Assembly: GCF_000341085.1 (NCBI RefSeq)
Contig: NZ_ANBA01000009.1
Span: 124,001 to 188,000, forward strand
Direction of reading: 5' to 3'
Source: Nocardiopsis ganjiahuensis DSM 45031
Lineage (GTDB): Bacteria > Actinomycetota > Actinomycetes > Streptosporangiales > Streptosporangiaceae
Length of the DNA stretch: 64,000 nt
Under the pieces are notes generated by a model. It ran no database searches. It had not been told where the DNA came from and saw only the letters and a list, made by a program, of their open reading frames with translations. Position numbers and translations under genes: made by a program. Position 1 is the stretch's first letter, and each line of letters starts with the position of its first letter. Below, in pieces: positions 49,692 through 58,595 of the stretch.

Positions 49692-51014
49692 TCATTCGCA
49701 GCAGCTGCACGTCTCGCAGCATCTACAGCCCTGGCAGCACATGTTGGAGCCGTCGCAGACGCACATGCACGCATCACACCAGGCGGTCCGGGGCTTGCCC
49801 GTCCAGGGCCCCGGGTGGGGATCGCGACAGCAGAACTGGCAGCTGCAGCACATGAACAGCGCCGCCGCGCACCCGGCCAGGATCCCCCGGGTGCGAGGCG
49901 GTTCCTTCATGGCCGGGGTGTCACACGCGCAGGCGGAGCAACAACCGCCCTTGCCGTGCGGGCGGTGACCGTCACCGTTCCCTCCGCCGTGGCCGCTTTC
50001 GTACCGGCCCCCGTGGTGGCCCTCGCCGTGTCCCGGGCCTCCGTGGTGGCCCGCGCCGTTCCAGTGCCCGTCGCCGTGTCCCTGGCTCCCGTAGTGACCC
50101 GCGTCGTACCGGTGCCCGTTGCCGTGTCCCGACCCTCCGTGGGTGTGCGGGGCCGGGTGTCCTGCGTGGGCGAAGGTGCGGTCGACGGCCCGGCCCAGTT
50201 CCCCGACCAGCAGCACACGGACCAGCCGGTCGTCGGTGAACTCGGTCTCGCGCAGGGCCAGTTCGACGCCGAGGACGGCGTCGTCGCAGAGCTCGCGAGC
50301 ACGGGCGATCGGGGTCGCGGTGGCGGTGAGCGGGTTCCAGGCGTGGTTGGCCAGATCCTCCTCACGGTCCTCGACCGCGTCCAGCAGGTGTGCCACCCGG
50401 CCGAACAGGCGACCGGCCTCGCGCAGGGGTGCGGCGTTGGCGGGCAGTCCGGCCAGGACGGCGGTGTGCGCGAAGGCCTCGCCGGTGGCCTCCTCGGTGG
50501 GCCGGGTGACGGTGAGGACGTCCGTTCCCTCCCCTGCGGAGAGTTCGGCCTCGCGCTGCCGGTCGACCACGGCGAGTAGTGCCCCGCCCTCGAACCCGAG
50601 CCTGTTCCCTGACTCCTTGGCGCCGCGCTGCCAGCGCCGGGCCACCCGCCCGGCGACCGCGCGCGCCCCGCGGCGTCCGTAGACACCGTCGCCGTCCTCG
50701 ATGTGGTCGCTGATCTTGGCGGAGGCGAGCATCAGGGACACCGCCGCGGCCAGTTGGGCGCCGGAGCCGTCGGCTGCCTCGGCCGCGCGCATGCCGCGCA
50801 GGGGGCAGCGGCCGGCCGGGCGCGTACCGGCCTGGGCCCGGGACTGGGCCGCCGTCAGGACCGACACCACGAGGCCGTCGTAGTTGGTGGCGATCCTGGA
50901 GGCTTGGCCGTGTTCGTCCCGCAGTGCCAGGCACAGCCCGCACATATGGGACATCCACTCCTCTGCCAGGTCCTCGGACAGACTGTGCCGACAGGGTCGC
51001 AGGATTCCGAACAC
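49692..51014 (-). CDS. DUF5685 family protein with His/Gly linker and Cys-rich tail
   Basis: 440 aa from a GTG at 51014 with GAGGT upstream. Residues 1-290 are a helical DUF5685-type domain with a CxxC near the start (SHMCGLCLALRDEHGQASR) and DAVEDREEDLANHAWNPL, which resembles isoprenoid-type metal-binding helices. Residues about 290-360 are a His/Gly-rich repeat (GHGNGHRYDAGHYGSQGHGD). The last 75 residues are crowded with cysteines in CC and CxxC pairs around a hydrophobic patch. The function is not established; the tail could bind metals. Confidence 0.75.
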   Translation of the reverse strand: MFGILRPCRHSLSEDLAEEWMSHMCGLCLALRDEHGQASRIATNYDGLVVSVLTAAQSRAQAGTRPAGRCPLRGMRAAEAADGSGAQLAAAVSLMLASAKISDHIEDGDGVYGRRGARAVAGRVARRWQRGAKESGNRLGFEGGALLAVVDRQREAELSAGEGTDVLTVTRPTEEATGEAFAHTAVLAGLPANAAPLREAGRLFGRVAHLLDAVEDREEDLANHAWNPLTATATPIARARELCDDAVLGVELALRETEFTDDRLVRVLLVGELGRAVDRTFAHAGHPAPHTHGGSGHGNGHRYDAGHYGSQGHGDGHWNGAGHHGGPGHGEGHHGGRYESGHGGGNGDGHRPHGKGGCCSACACDTPAMKEPPRTRGILAGCAAALFMCCSCQFCCRDPHPGPWTGKPRTAWCDACMCVCDGSNMCCQGCRCCETCSCCE

Positions 51015-51179
51015 GAGCCGCTACCTCTTCTCCTGGTGCGCCGAGCGCGCACTGCTGCGGGATGTGACTCCCGAGAGGCCTGTCCGGTTCGCATTGATTT
51101 CAGGTCTGAGCCGTGTTCCGGCTCCATCGTCCGGGCCCGGACACCGAACCGCCCGCCGCGGTGACGGTTCGAGAGGGCG

Positions 51180-51977
51180 TCAGCGGGCCAGCGGGGAACC
51201 GCAGCACTTCTTGAACTTGCGGCCCGAGCCGCAGGAGCAGGGTTCGTTGCGTCCGGGCGGCGGCGGGGTGGAGCGCTCTCCGGGGCCGGTCCGGGCGGGG
51301 ACCTCACCCGGGAAGGGCTGCTGCGGGGCTCCGCCTCCGACGCTGCCGCCCGGGCCGTTCGGGCCGTCCGGACTGCCCGGGGCGCCGTTCCGGAGGTCGT
51401 CGAGGTTCTCCAGCGGGGGCAGGTAGGCGTCGGTGGAGCGGGTCGCCAGGTCGTGGGCGTCCGGGGTCATCCCGAGCCGTTCGCGCATGCGGGCGCGGCC
51501 CAGCAGCGGCATCAGGCCGAGCCGGTTGAGCTCGGCGACGGTCTCCGGGGGTTCGGCGAGGATGCCCCGGCAGACGATGTTGTAGCAGTACAGGGCCTTC
51601 TCGAAGTCGCCCTGGTCGGCCAGGTCCTCGGCGAGGAGGAGGGCCACACCCCGCTCGAGGCCCGGGCGCATGAGCTCCTCGAGGAGGGCCTCGGCCTCCG
51701 CGGTCCGGCCTTCGGCCCGCAGCATCCCGACGAGCTGGTTGGTGGCGAACTGGCGGTGCCCGAGGTGCTGGGCGTGCTCGCGCAGGGCCTCGGCGAGCGT
51801 GCGCGCGGCCCCGGCGTCCCGCTCCCGCAGGGCGTCCACCGCGGAGAGGAGGATCTCGCCCGCCTCGTCGGGGAAGGAGGCGAGGTCCTTCAGGTGCTGC
51901 TTGGGCAGGTCCAGGCCGCGGACGGCGTCCCACAGCGGTTGCGGGACCGCGGTGGGAGCCGGGGAAATGTCGGTCAT
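51180..51977 (-). CDS. TPR-like protein with C-terminal SEC-C zinc motif
   Basis: 265 aa. The body is helical and TPR-like (LLSAVDALRERDAGAARTLA, QLVGMLRAEGRTAEAEALLE, DFEKALYCYNIVCRGIL). A Pro/Gly linker leads to a classical SEC-C motif at the very end, EPCSCGSGRKFKKCCG, which binds one zinc and in SecA mediates contacts with SecB or ribosomes. Cytoplasmic; the partner is unknown. It stands 71 bp downstream of a large membrane-anchored gene in the same direction. Confidence 0.88.
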   Translation of the reverse strand: MTDISPAPTAVPQPLWDAVRGLDLPKQHLKDLASFPDEAGEILLSAVDALRERDAGAARTLAEALREHAQHLGHRQFATNQLVGMLRAEGRTAEAEALLEELMRPGLERGVALLLAEDLADQGDFEKALYCYNIVCRGILAEPPETVAELNRLGLMPLLGRARMRERLGMTPDAHDLATRSTDAYLPPLENLDDLRNGAPGSPDGPNGPGGSVGGGAPQQPFPGEVPARTGPGERSTPPPPGRNEPCSCGSGRKFKKCCGSPLAR

Positions 51978-52048
51978 AGGACCAGGTTAGAAGGGTGAGC
52001 GGGCTCCCCGTGCTGGTTCCGGCGGGCCCCGCCGCTGTGGGTGGAGGG

Positions 52049-54289
52049 TCACAGTGGCCACCAGCCGGCGGTGACGACGGGGTTGACCATGCGGGTGAGG
52101 AGGTCGAGGGTGCCCTGGTCGGTGCGGGCGCCGATCTCCAGGCCCGCGGCGAAGACCGCCGCGAGCAGGACCACGGCCAGGAGGACGCGGGGCCAGCGGC
52201 GCCCTCGCCCGGGGGTGTCGGAGGCGGGGTCGGCGTCGATCCAGGACTGGTCCAAGCGAGCGATCTCCCTGCGTAGTTCCTGGACCTCGGAGTGGTAGCG
52301 GTCGCGTTCGGAGCGGACCCGTTGGAGTTCGGCGCGTTCGGCACGCACGGCCGCGCGTGCGTCGACCACGTCGGTGTAGGCGCCCTCGGGCCCGCGTTTG
52401 GAGTGCCACCGCTCCAGGCGGGAGAGCGGGAGGTCGACGTACTGGGTGGGCCAGTTGTCGTCGGCGTCGGCGTACTCCTCGTCGACCTCGGGTTCGGTCT
52501 CGGCCGCGTAGTCGGCCGGCTCCTCCTCATCCTCCGGTTCCCCCTCCGCGGCGGCCGGGAGTCCGAGGGGCGGGGCGTCCGCGGTGGTGCGGGTCGACGG
52601 ACGGCCGGTGGGAGGTGCGGGTTCGGTGGAGGGCTGGGGTTCGGTGGGGTCCTCCGGCGCTTCGAGGGGGTTCGCGGCGGGTGGTTCCGGTGGTGCTTGC
52701 GAGGGTGCGGAGGCGGAGATGGTCCAGGTCTCGCGGGGCTGGTCGGGCGGTGCGGGGCGGTAGAACCGCGGTGGTGGGGGTGAGTGCGGAGGTGAGAGGG
52801 GGCGGGCGAGGTCGGGGTCGGTGTCGGGTTCCTCCGGTGGAGGTTCCGCTTCCGGGGCCTCGGGGTCCACGGGACCGCTCTCCGGCGGCCGGCGTCTGGC
52901 CACGCCCAGGAAGGTGCGTGCGCGTCCGCTCCGCGAGCGCTCTCCGCGTACCGACCAGGCCTCCTGCTCGGCCGTGTCCTGGGAGCCCTCCTCCTCGAAC
53001 GGGTCGGGGGCCTCGGCGAGGTCGTCCCCGTCCTCGGAGTCCGAGCTGCCTCCGGAACCCGTTTCGCCCTCGGGGTCCGCGCCGCCCCTGGGGCCTGAGC
53101 TCTCCCTGAACCCTGCGCCGTCGCCGGGGCCTCGTTCGGGTGCGGACTCGTGGGCGGGCGCGAGTTCGGGACCGCGCTCGGGAGCGGGTGCGGGTTCGGG
53201 GGCTTCCCCGAACCCGGCCGCCGCTTCCTCCTGCTCCGGAGCCTCCAGCCCTTGCGCCTGCTCCGGTTCCGGCTCTTCCTCCGGCTCCGGCCGGGAGGCC
53301 ACCGCGGGTTTGGGCCTGGGGTCGAACCAGTCGCGGAGCAGCTCGCGGCGCTCGGTGAAGGTGGCGGCCTCCGGGACGCCGCGGTCGCGCAGGTGGTCGG
53401 CGAGCGCGTCGCCGCCCTCCTCGCGCAGGACGGTGACCAGGCCGTCGGCGACCTTGAGGTGGTCCAGCGGGGCCGGGGTGAGGAAGGGGGAACCCGGGGA
53501 CGGGGCCCCGGTGGGCGGGCCGAAGGCCAGGTGGGGGCCGTCCTGCACGCCCAGGACGGGGTCGTAGGTGGAGAAGGACCAGTGCCATCCGTCGGCGGGC
53601 AGGGCCGCGCGCGGGGTGAGGACGTCGTGCAGGGTGCGGTGCACGCCCCACAGGAACCGCAGCTGGACGGCCTGCCACAGGTCGGCGCGGTCGGGGTCCA
53701 GGGTGATGTGGACGGGTCGGTCCGGGTGTTCGAGGGCACGGGCCACAGCCCCGACGAGGATGGGTTCGCCGTCGATCTGGGTCTCGGCGGCCCTGCGGTC
53801 CCGGGTGCGCAGGGCGCCGGGCGCGGCGGTGCGCTCCCAGGGCTGGGGCGCGGGCAGGGTGCTCATGCCGACCCAGCCGGGGGCAGGGGGCCTGCTCGCG
53901 GCGGGGCGGGTGTTGGGGTTCTCGTGCAGGGCGAGGATGCGGGAGAGGGTCAGCCCCCGGGTGGGGCCGACGATCGCCCAGGCGTGGGCCGCGCGGACGT
54001 CGCCGGGCCACCGGTAGACCAGGGCGCTCTGACCGTCCGGGTAGTGGTGGGCCCAGAGGGTCTCGGGATAGGCGGCCGGGTCGGTGCCGGGCAGCGCCGT
54101 GCGGTAGTCCGCGGTGAGGGCGGGGAGCAGCCGGTCGCGCCAGGAGCGCAGGACCGGCTGGTCCCGCTCCGGAAGGGAGGTGGCCGCCGGTCCGGGGCCG
54201 ACGCGGCCGAGCAGGGTGGGTTCGGCCCAGGCGAAGTGGATCTGGTGGTAGGCACCGGCGTCCGCTTCCAACGGTGTGCTCTCGGGCAA
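52049..54289 (-). CDS. Large tail-anchored protein with long acidic/Pro-rich middle
   Basis: 746 aa from a probable TTG at 54289, supported by GGGAGGGG 4-5 nt upstream and no better start. Residues 1-310 look like a folded domain (IHFAWAEPTLLGRVGPG, ENPNTRPAASRPPAPG, LDPDRADLWQAVQLRFLWGV). About 310-600 is low complexity, rich in Glu, Pro, Ala and Ser. About 620-680 is a coiled coil (RAAVRAERAELQRVRSERDR). One membrane helix lies near the C-terminus (VLLAVVLLAAVFAAGLEIG), so the protein should be tail-anchored with its bulk in the cytoplasm. The family is not recognised. Confidence 0.7.
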   Translation of the reverse strand: MPESTPLEADAGAYHQIHFAWAEPTLLGRVGPGPAATSLPERDQPVLRSWRDRLLPALTADYRTALPGTDPAAYPETLWAHHYPDGQSALVYRWPGDVRAAHAWAIVGPTRGLTLSRILALHENPNTRPAASRPPAPGWVGMSTLPAPQPWERTAAPGALRTRDRRAAETQIDGEPILVGAVARALEHPDRPVHITLDPDRADLWQAVQLRFLWGVHRTLHDVLTPRAALPADGWHWSFSTYDPVLGVQDGPHLAFGPPTGAPSPGSPFLTPAPLDHLKVADGLVTVLREEGGDALADHLRDRGVPEAATFTERRELLRDWFDPRPKPAVASRPEPEEEPEPEQAQGLEAPEQEEAAAGFGEAPEPAPAPERGPELAPAHESAPERGPGDGAGFRESSGPRGGADPEGETGSGGSSDSEDGDDLAEAPDPFEEEGSQDTAEQEAWSVRGERSRSGRARTFLGVARRRPPESGPVDPEAPEAEPPPEEPDTDPDLARPLSPPHSPPPPRFYRPAPPDQPRETWTISASAPSQAPPEPPAANPLEAPEDPTEPQPSTEPAPPTGRPSTRTTADAPPLGLPAAAEGEPEDEEEPADYAAETEPEVDEEYADADDNWPTQYVDLPLSRLERWHSKRGPEGAYTDVVDARAAVRAERAELQRVRSERDRYHSEVQELRREIARLDQSWIDADPASDTPGRGRRWPRVLLAVVLLAAVFAAGLEIGARTDQGTLDLLTRMVNPVVTAGWWPL

Positions 54290-54551
54290 GTGGCCCCTCC
54301 CACGGGTTCGCGGACCTCCGGTGCGGGCGACCCCTTGCGGTCGCGCGCCTTCCTAGGGAAGGTATCCGCCGGAAGCGACAGGAAACCGCGAAAGCGGAGT
54401 TATGCGGGCGTTTGCGAGGTTTACGAAGAAAGCTGGTGCCCGGGGGCGGGGGGTGGCCGAAGGGACCCTGGGGTCCCGACCCCGGGGGTTCGGGACGGGT
54501 GGGATTCGGGAGGGGTGGGGCCCAGGAGGCCCCGAACTCACCGGGCCGGGC

Positions 54552-55523
54552 TCAGCGGGCGGCGGTGAGCCGGGAGTGCTGCTCGGGGGTGAGGGTGAGG
54601 TCGGTGGCCTCCAGGGCCTCGTCCAGCTGGGCGACGCTGCTGACCCCCACCAGCGGGATGACCCGGGGTTCGTGACCCATCAGCCAGGCCAGCACGACCT
54701 GGTTGCGGGTGGCGCCGGACTCCTTGGCCACCTCGTCCAGGACGGCCAGGCGCGCGACAGTGCCGGGGTGGTCGTAGGAGTACTCCAGGGGCTTGTCGGG
54801 CTTGGTGTAGGCGCCGCTCAGCAGGGGCGTGTAGGCGACCAGGGTGTGCTCGCGGCCCTCGGCCTCCTGCGCGCGGACGAAGTCCATGAGTTCGGGGGTG
54901 GCGTGCATGTGGCCGGCGGACTCCAGGGGCGCGTCGTGGCGGGGCTGGAGGTAGCTGTAGCGGTACTGGAGCACGCGCGGGCGCTGCCATCCGTTGGCCT
55001 CGGCGGTGGCGCGGGCCCGCTCCAGCCGCCAGGTGCGGTGGTTGCTCAGGCCGAGCTCCCGGACCGACCCCTGGGCGACAAGCTCGTTGAAGGCTCCCAT
55101 CGTCTCCTCGATGGGGGTCAGGGGGTCCTCGCGGTGGGCGTAGAGCAGGTCCAGGGTGTCCGTGCCCAGGCGTTCGCGGCTGCGCTCGGCGGCCATGGCC
55201 ACGACCTTCGCGGAGAGCCCCTCCTGGGTCTCCACCCCGGTTCCGGGGACGGTGGGCTGGGCGCCGAGCTTGGTGGCGATGACGACCTCGTCGGTGACCC
55301 CGCGCTCGCGCCGCCAGCGGCCGAGGAAGGTCTCGCTCTCGTGGCCCTGCCCGCCCTCCACCCAGAACTGGTAGCAGTCGGCGGTGTCGACGAAGGTTCC
55401 CCCCGCCTCCACGAAGCGGTCGAGTACGGCTGCTGAGGTGGCGGCGTCGGTCGTGCTGCCGAACTTCATCGCGCCCAGGCACAGAGCGCTCACGGTGCGG
55501 CCGTTGACGGTGGTGTAGCGCAT
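54552..55523 (-). CDS. Aldo/keto reductase
   Basis: 323 aa, a full-length NADPH-dependent aldo/keto reductase: VSALCLGAMKFGS at the start, the tetrad in FVDTADCYQFW (Asp, Tyr), VIATKLGA (Lys) and LLYAHREDPLTPIEETM (His), and the cofactor-binding end (RVIPLVGVSSVAQLDEAL). It reduces aldehydes or ketones; the substrate is unknown. Its ATG overlaps the stop of the upstream merR-type gene by one base (TGATG), so it is translationally coupled and under the MerR promoter. Confidence 0.93.
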   Translation of the reverse strand: MRYTTVNGRTVSALCLGAMKFGSTTDAATSAAVLDRFVEAGGTFVDTADCYQFWVEGGQGHESETFLGRWRRERGVTDEVVIATKLGAQPTVPGTGVETQEGLSAKVVAMAAERSRERLGTDTLDLLYAHREDPLTPIEETMGAFNELVAQGSVRELGLSNHRTWRLERARATAEANGWQRPRVLQYRYSYLQPRHDAPLESAGHMHATPELMDFVRAQEAEGREHTLVAYTPLLSGAYTKPDKPLEYSYDHPGTVARLAVLDEVAKESGATRNQVVLAWLMGHEPRVIPLVGVSSVAQLDEALEATDLTLTPEQHSRLTAAR

Positions 55524-56008
55524 CAGATCTTCTCCTTGACGGAACCGGTCGGGGCGGTCCCGGCGGCCGCCACCTCGTTCTCGGGCACGGTGTCCGAGGG
55601 CACGGCGTCCGAGGGGGCAGGGCGTTCGGCGAGGCCGGGGTTGTCGGCGAGCACCCCGCGGTAGTACTCGATCTTGTGCTGGATCGAGTCCTGGCGTTCG
55701 CGCAGTTCGGCGATGCGCGTGTTGAGGTGGTGCTGGTGGCTCTGCAGCACGTCCAGGCGCTCGGGGATGGTGTGGTCCCCGTCGCGGACCAGCTCCGCGA
55801 AGCCCCGCAGCCGGGAGATGGGCATGTCGGTGTCGCGCAGGCAGCGGACCAGGTGGAGCAGGTCGACGTCGTCGGTGCGGTAGCGGCGGTGGCCGCTGGG
55901 CGCGCGGTCCACCCGCCGGAGCAGGCCCGCCTTCTCGTAGTAGCGCAGGGTGTCCAGGGTGAGGCCGAAGCGCTCGGCCACCTCACCCGGTGTGTAGTAG
56001 TCCTTCAT
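55523..56008 (-). CDS. MerR-family transcriptional regulator
   Basis: 161 aa; the ATG at 56008 is chosen because the protein then opens KDYYTPGEVAERFGLTLDTL, the MerR winged helix (followed by RYYEKAGLLRRV and GHRRYRTDDVDLL). A coiled-coil dimerisation helix (LQSHQHHLNTRIAELRERQD) and a disordered tail follow. There is no ribosome binding site; the promoter's -10 ends 6 nt before the ATG, so the message is probably leaderless. It activates, by untwisting the long spacer, its own operon with the aldo/keto reductase. The inducer is unknown; there is no cysteine-rich metal loop. Confidence 0.92.
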   Translation of the reverse strand: MKDYYTPGEVAERFGLTLDTLRYYEKAGLLRRVDRAPSGHRRYRTDDVDLLHLVRCLRDTDMPISRLRGFAELVRDGDHTIPERLDVLQSHQHHLNTRIAELRERQDSIQHKIEYYRGVLADNPGLAERPAPSDAVPSDTVPENEVAAAGTAPTGSVKEKI

Positions 56009-56014
56009 GCAGCA

Positions 56015-56045
56015 AGCATGCGACCTGGAGTGCACTCCAGGTCAA
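56015..56045 (-). promoter_or_regulatory. MerR-type promoter with 19-bp spacer and perfect palindromic operator
   Basis: On the minus strand TTGACC (56045-56040) and CATGCT (56020-56015) are 19 bp apart, the long spacer typical of MerR-regulated promoters. A perfect 22-bp palindrome (56022-56043, half-site GACCTGGAGTG) fills the spacer and -35. Confidence 0.85.
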
Positions 56046-56201
56046 GCCCCGGGAGGAGATTCGGGCCGGGGACGCGCCGAACCCGCCTCCGGTGTCACCC
56101 CGTGCGCCCGGGGCGTCACCTTTCGGGGCGCGGTCAGGGCCGGACCGCTCCGGCCGGGGCCCGTGGCGGGAAACGCTTCGGGGCACGTGCCGGAGAACCG
56201 G

Positions 56202-56876
56202 TCAGGCGCCGCTGCCGTGGATGGCCCCGACGACGGCCGAGGTGAGGTCGTCGATGATCTCCGGCTCGTCCACCTCCGGGTGCTCGAGCCACCACTCCCC
56301 CGCCGACTGCACCATGCCCACGATGGCGTGCGCGGCGATCTGCGCACGCACGCGGCCCTCGATCCGGCGTTCGGTGATGAGCAGGTCGGCGAGTTCCTCG
56401 CCCAGGCGGCGGACCATGAGCCCCAGGTCGCTGCGGGTGCGCACGTCCTCGGAGGTGGCCCGGTCCATGAGGAACCGGTAGAGGTTGAGGTTCTGCGAGA
56501 TCATCGACAGGTACGCGCCGACCGTGGCGCGGGCGCGGATCTCGAAGTCGGTGTGCTGGTACAGCTCGGAGCGGATCGCCTCGATGAGCGGGTCCACGTG
56601 GCGCCGGGCCAGGGCCTGGTAGAGGCCGCTCTTGTCTCCGAAGTGCCGGTAGAGGATGGGTTTGCTGATCCCCGCCTCGGTGGCGATCGCCAGCATGGAG
56701 GCGTCGGGGCCGTCCCGCTGGATCACCCGGTCGGCGGCGTCCAGGATGGTCCGCCGCCGTTCGGGGTCCCGGCCGCGCCCGCTCCGTCCCCGCCGGGGCG
56801 CCGAGGCGCGGGCGGCGGGTCCGCCGGAGGTGCCGTTGTCGTTCGGCGCCGTCTGCTGTGTGTTTTCGAAGGCCAC
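56202..56876 (-). CDS. TetR-family transcriptional regulator
   Basis: 224 aa from a GTG at 56876 with a GGTGGA-like site. After a disordered basic head of about 38 residues comes the TetR helix-turn-helix (RRRTILDAADRVIQRDGPDA, then IATEAGISKPILYRHFGDKS, YQALARRH). A helical ligand-binding domain follows with AHAIVGMVQSAGEWWLEHP, typical of actinobacterial regulators of lipid or hydrophobic-compound genes. It is 43 bp downstream of the hotdog-type gene in the same direction, so they may form one unit. Confidence 0.92.
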   Translation of the reverse strand: MAFENTQQTAPNDNGTSGGPAARASAPRRGRSGRGRDPERRRTILDAADRVIQRDGPDASMLAIATEAGISKPILYRHFGDKSGLYQALARRHVDPLIEAIRSELYQHTDFEIRARATVGAYLSMISQNLNLYRFLMDRATSEDVRTRSDLGLMVRRLGEELADLLITERRIEGRVRAQIAAHAIVGMVQSAGEWWLEHPEVDEPEIIDDLTSAVVGAIHGSGA

Positions 56877-56919
56877 AAGGGTCCACCGTAGTGGAAGGTC
56901 CAGCGCGTGGGCCCTGGCT

Positions 56920-57708
56920 TCAGGACTGGATCGCGATCCAGGTCGCGCGGGCCTGGGCGAGCAGGCGGCCGTGCCGGTCGTAGAGGGCGCTGCCGGTGTG
57001 GACCTTGCGGCCGTCGACGGCTTCCAGGTGGCCCATGACGACCTGGGTGGAGCCGACCGGGGGAAGCTCCAGGACCTGGGCGGTCATGCGCCCGAGGACG
57101 ATGGGGCGGCCGGAGATGTCGCTGGACCATCCGCCGGGGCAGTCGAGCGCGGCCCAGACCTGGGCGAGGGCGGCGGTGCCGTCGCCGCCGTCCGTCTCGG
57201 GTCGGACGTCCCAGGTGCAGGCGACGGTGTTGCCGGCCCCGTCGGGTCCCCGTCCCGGGCGGACCGGGCCCGCGAACAGGCGCAGGCCGTCGCCCTCGGC
57301 GCGTTCGGGTCCGCAGCTGTAGCAGCGCGGGAAGGGGTGCTCGTCCAGGCCGGCGTAGAGCTTGCGGGCGGCCTCGGCCTCGGCGGCGGTGACCGGACCG
57401 CCGGGGATCACCCCGGAGTCGGGAGGGGTGCCTTCGAGGGGCGCTGCGGTCACGGCCTCGGCGACCAGGCGGGCGCGGCCCTCGGCGGCGGGATCGGTCA
57501 GCCGGAGTCCGTCCTCGGGGGTGCCCTCCACCGTGAGCGGCCGGTCCAGCGGCGGCGGGGTGCGCAGGGTGACCTGGACGGCCGGGCCGCCCGGGGCGGT
57601 GAGCCGCTCGGCGAGCAGTCCCGCGGTGTAGCCGCCGTTGCCGGAGCCGTCGGGGCCGTTGAAGGCCCCCGGGATGGTGAGGGTGGTGGCGCCGTTGCCT
57701 GGTGTCAT
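56920..57708 (-). CDS. Hotdog-fold thioesterase-like protein
   Basis: 262 aa. The order of segments suggests a double hotdog protein: GAFNGPDGSGNGGYTAGLLA at the start, VQVTLRTPPPLDRPLTVEG, a cysteine pair in PRCYSCGPERAEGDGLRLF, AALAQVWAALDCPGGWS, RPIVLGRMTAQVLELPPVGS and a final strand with ARATWIAIQ. Related proteins are annotated as thioesterases or hydratase-like; catalytic residues are not certain here. It precedes the TetR gene by 43 bp. Confidence 0.75.
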   Translation of the reverse strand: MTPGNGATTLTIPGAFNGPDGSGNGGYTAGLLAERLTAPGGPAVQVTLRTPPPLDRPLTVEGTPEDGLRLTDPAAEGRARLVAEAVTAAPLEGTPPDSGVIPGGPVTAAEAEAARKLYAGLDEHPFPRCYSCGPERAEGDGLRLFAGPVRPGRGPDGAGNTVACTWDVRPETDGGDGTAALAQVWAALDCPGGWSSDISGRPIVLGRMTAQVLELPPVGSTQVVMGHLEAVDGRKVHTGSALYDRHGRLLAQARATWIAIQS

Positions 57709-57750
57709 GGGTCACAGGGTAGTGGCAGCGGCCTGAGAGGTTTCGTCCCC

Positions 57751-57778
57751 CCTGCCCGGTTCACACCGACCGGGCAGG
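57751..57778 (-). terminator. Terminator after the HAD-like gene
   Basis: A perfect 10-bp stem (57751-57760 with 57769-57778) and 8-nt loop, 56 bp past the stop of the leftward HAD-like gene and upstream of the hotdog gene. It separates the two transcripts. Confidence 0.75.
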
Positions 57779-57833
57779 AGCCCCGGCCCCGGCACCCAGC
57801 CCCGGCGCGCGGGCCCCGGCCGCTCGGGGCCGG

Positions 57834-58352
57834 TCAGCCGGGGAAGTCGAGTGCGGCCAGGGCGGGCGGCCATTCGGCGAGCAGGTCGAAGTCCTTCTCC
57901 CACAGCCCGACCGCGGGGTCGATCCGGTGCGCGAGGACGTCGGCGACGTGGTTGCGGGCCAGCCAGACGCGGTCGCGTTCGGTGATCCCGTCGTCGATCC
58001 AGGCGAAGGGGCGGCCCTGCGCGTACTCGGCGAGGACGGCCGTCTTGAAGAACAGCCCGTGCTCGGCGTCGGCCCATCCCGGGAGTTCCACCACGGGGAG
58101 TTCGGGCAGGCCCAGGACCGGGCCGATCATCGTGTTGGCCTCGTGCTCCCAGGTCGTGGCCCACACCAGCTCGTAGGGCAGGGCGAGCAGTTCCTCGCCG
58201 TGGTCGGGGTTGAGCCGCACGTCGAGCGGTTGGGCCGGGTACTCCCAGCCCTCGGGTCGCATGCGGTGGGAGGTGTAGCCCTCCAGGTCCGAGGGCGCGG
58301 CCCGGAACGGGTTCAGGGGGCCGTCGACGTCGACGAAGAGCAGGGGGTGGGA
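57834..58352 (-). CDS. HAD-superfamily hydrolase-like protein
   Basis: 172 aa from a GTG at 58352 with GGAGGAG 8 nt upstream (another GTG 11 codons earlier lies before that site). HAD motif I is LLFVDVDGPLNPF (DxD-type nucleophile), motif II is approximated by LVWATTWEHEANTM, and motif IV by FAWIDDGITERDRVWL. The short length and lack of a cap match the HAD domain proteins common in actinomycetes. The substrate is unknown. Confidence 0.85.
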   Translation of the reverse strand, partial: SHPLLFVDVDGPLNPFRAAPSDLEGYTSHRMRPEGWEYPAQPLDVRLNPDHGEELLALPYELVWATTWEHEANTMIGPVLGLPELPVVELPGWADAEHGLFFKTAVLAEYAQGRPFAWIDDGITERDRVWLARNHVADVLAHRIDPAVGLWEKDFDLLAEWPPALAALDFPG

Positions 58353-58595
58353 CACGAGGGGGTTCTCCTCCGGGGTCGGACCCACAGACTAGGCGTCCGC
58401 CCCGGGACCGGTCCACGGAGATACGCCCCCGGAGCCACCGGAGATCCGGGCCACGGAGCGGTCCAGGAGAGCGCCCAGTGCCTCCAGGGCGCTCAGGCGC
58501 GCGGGCGGCCGGGGCGGGGTCACGTGGTCAAGGCTAGGCGAGGGCGCCCGGTAGCCTCGTGACCGCTTGCGGACGCCCCCCACCGAAAGGCTTCC

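Noticed and set aside
54462-54477. Short GC-rich palindrome downstream of the aldo/keto reductase
   Set aside because: Only a 7-bp stem with almost no loop in very G-rich DNA; too weak to call a terminator.
58389-58523. A 44-codon minus-strand frame from a GTG, just upstream of the HAD-like gene
   Set aside because: No clear ribosome binding site and Pro/Gly-rich sequence; insufficient support for a gene.
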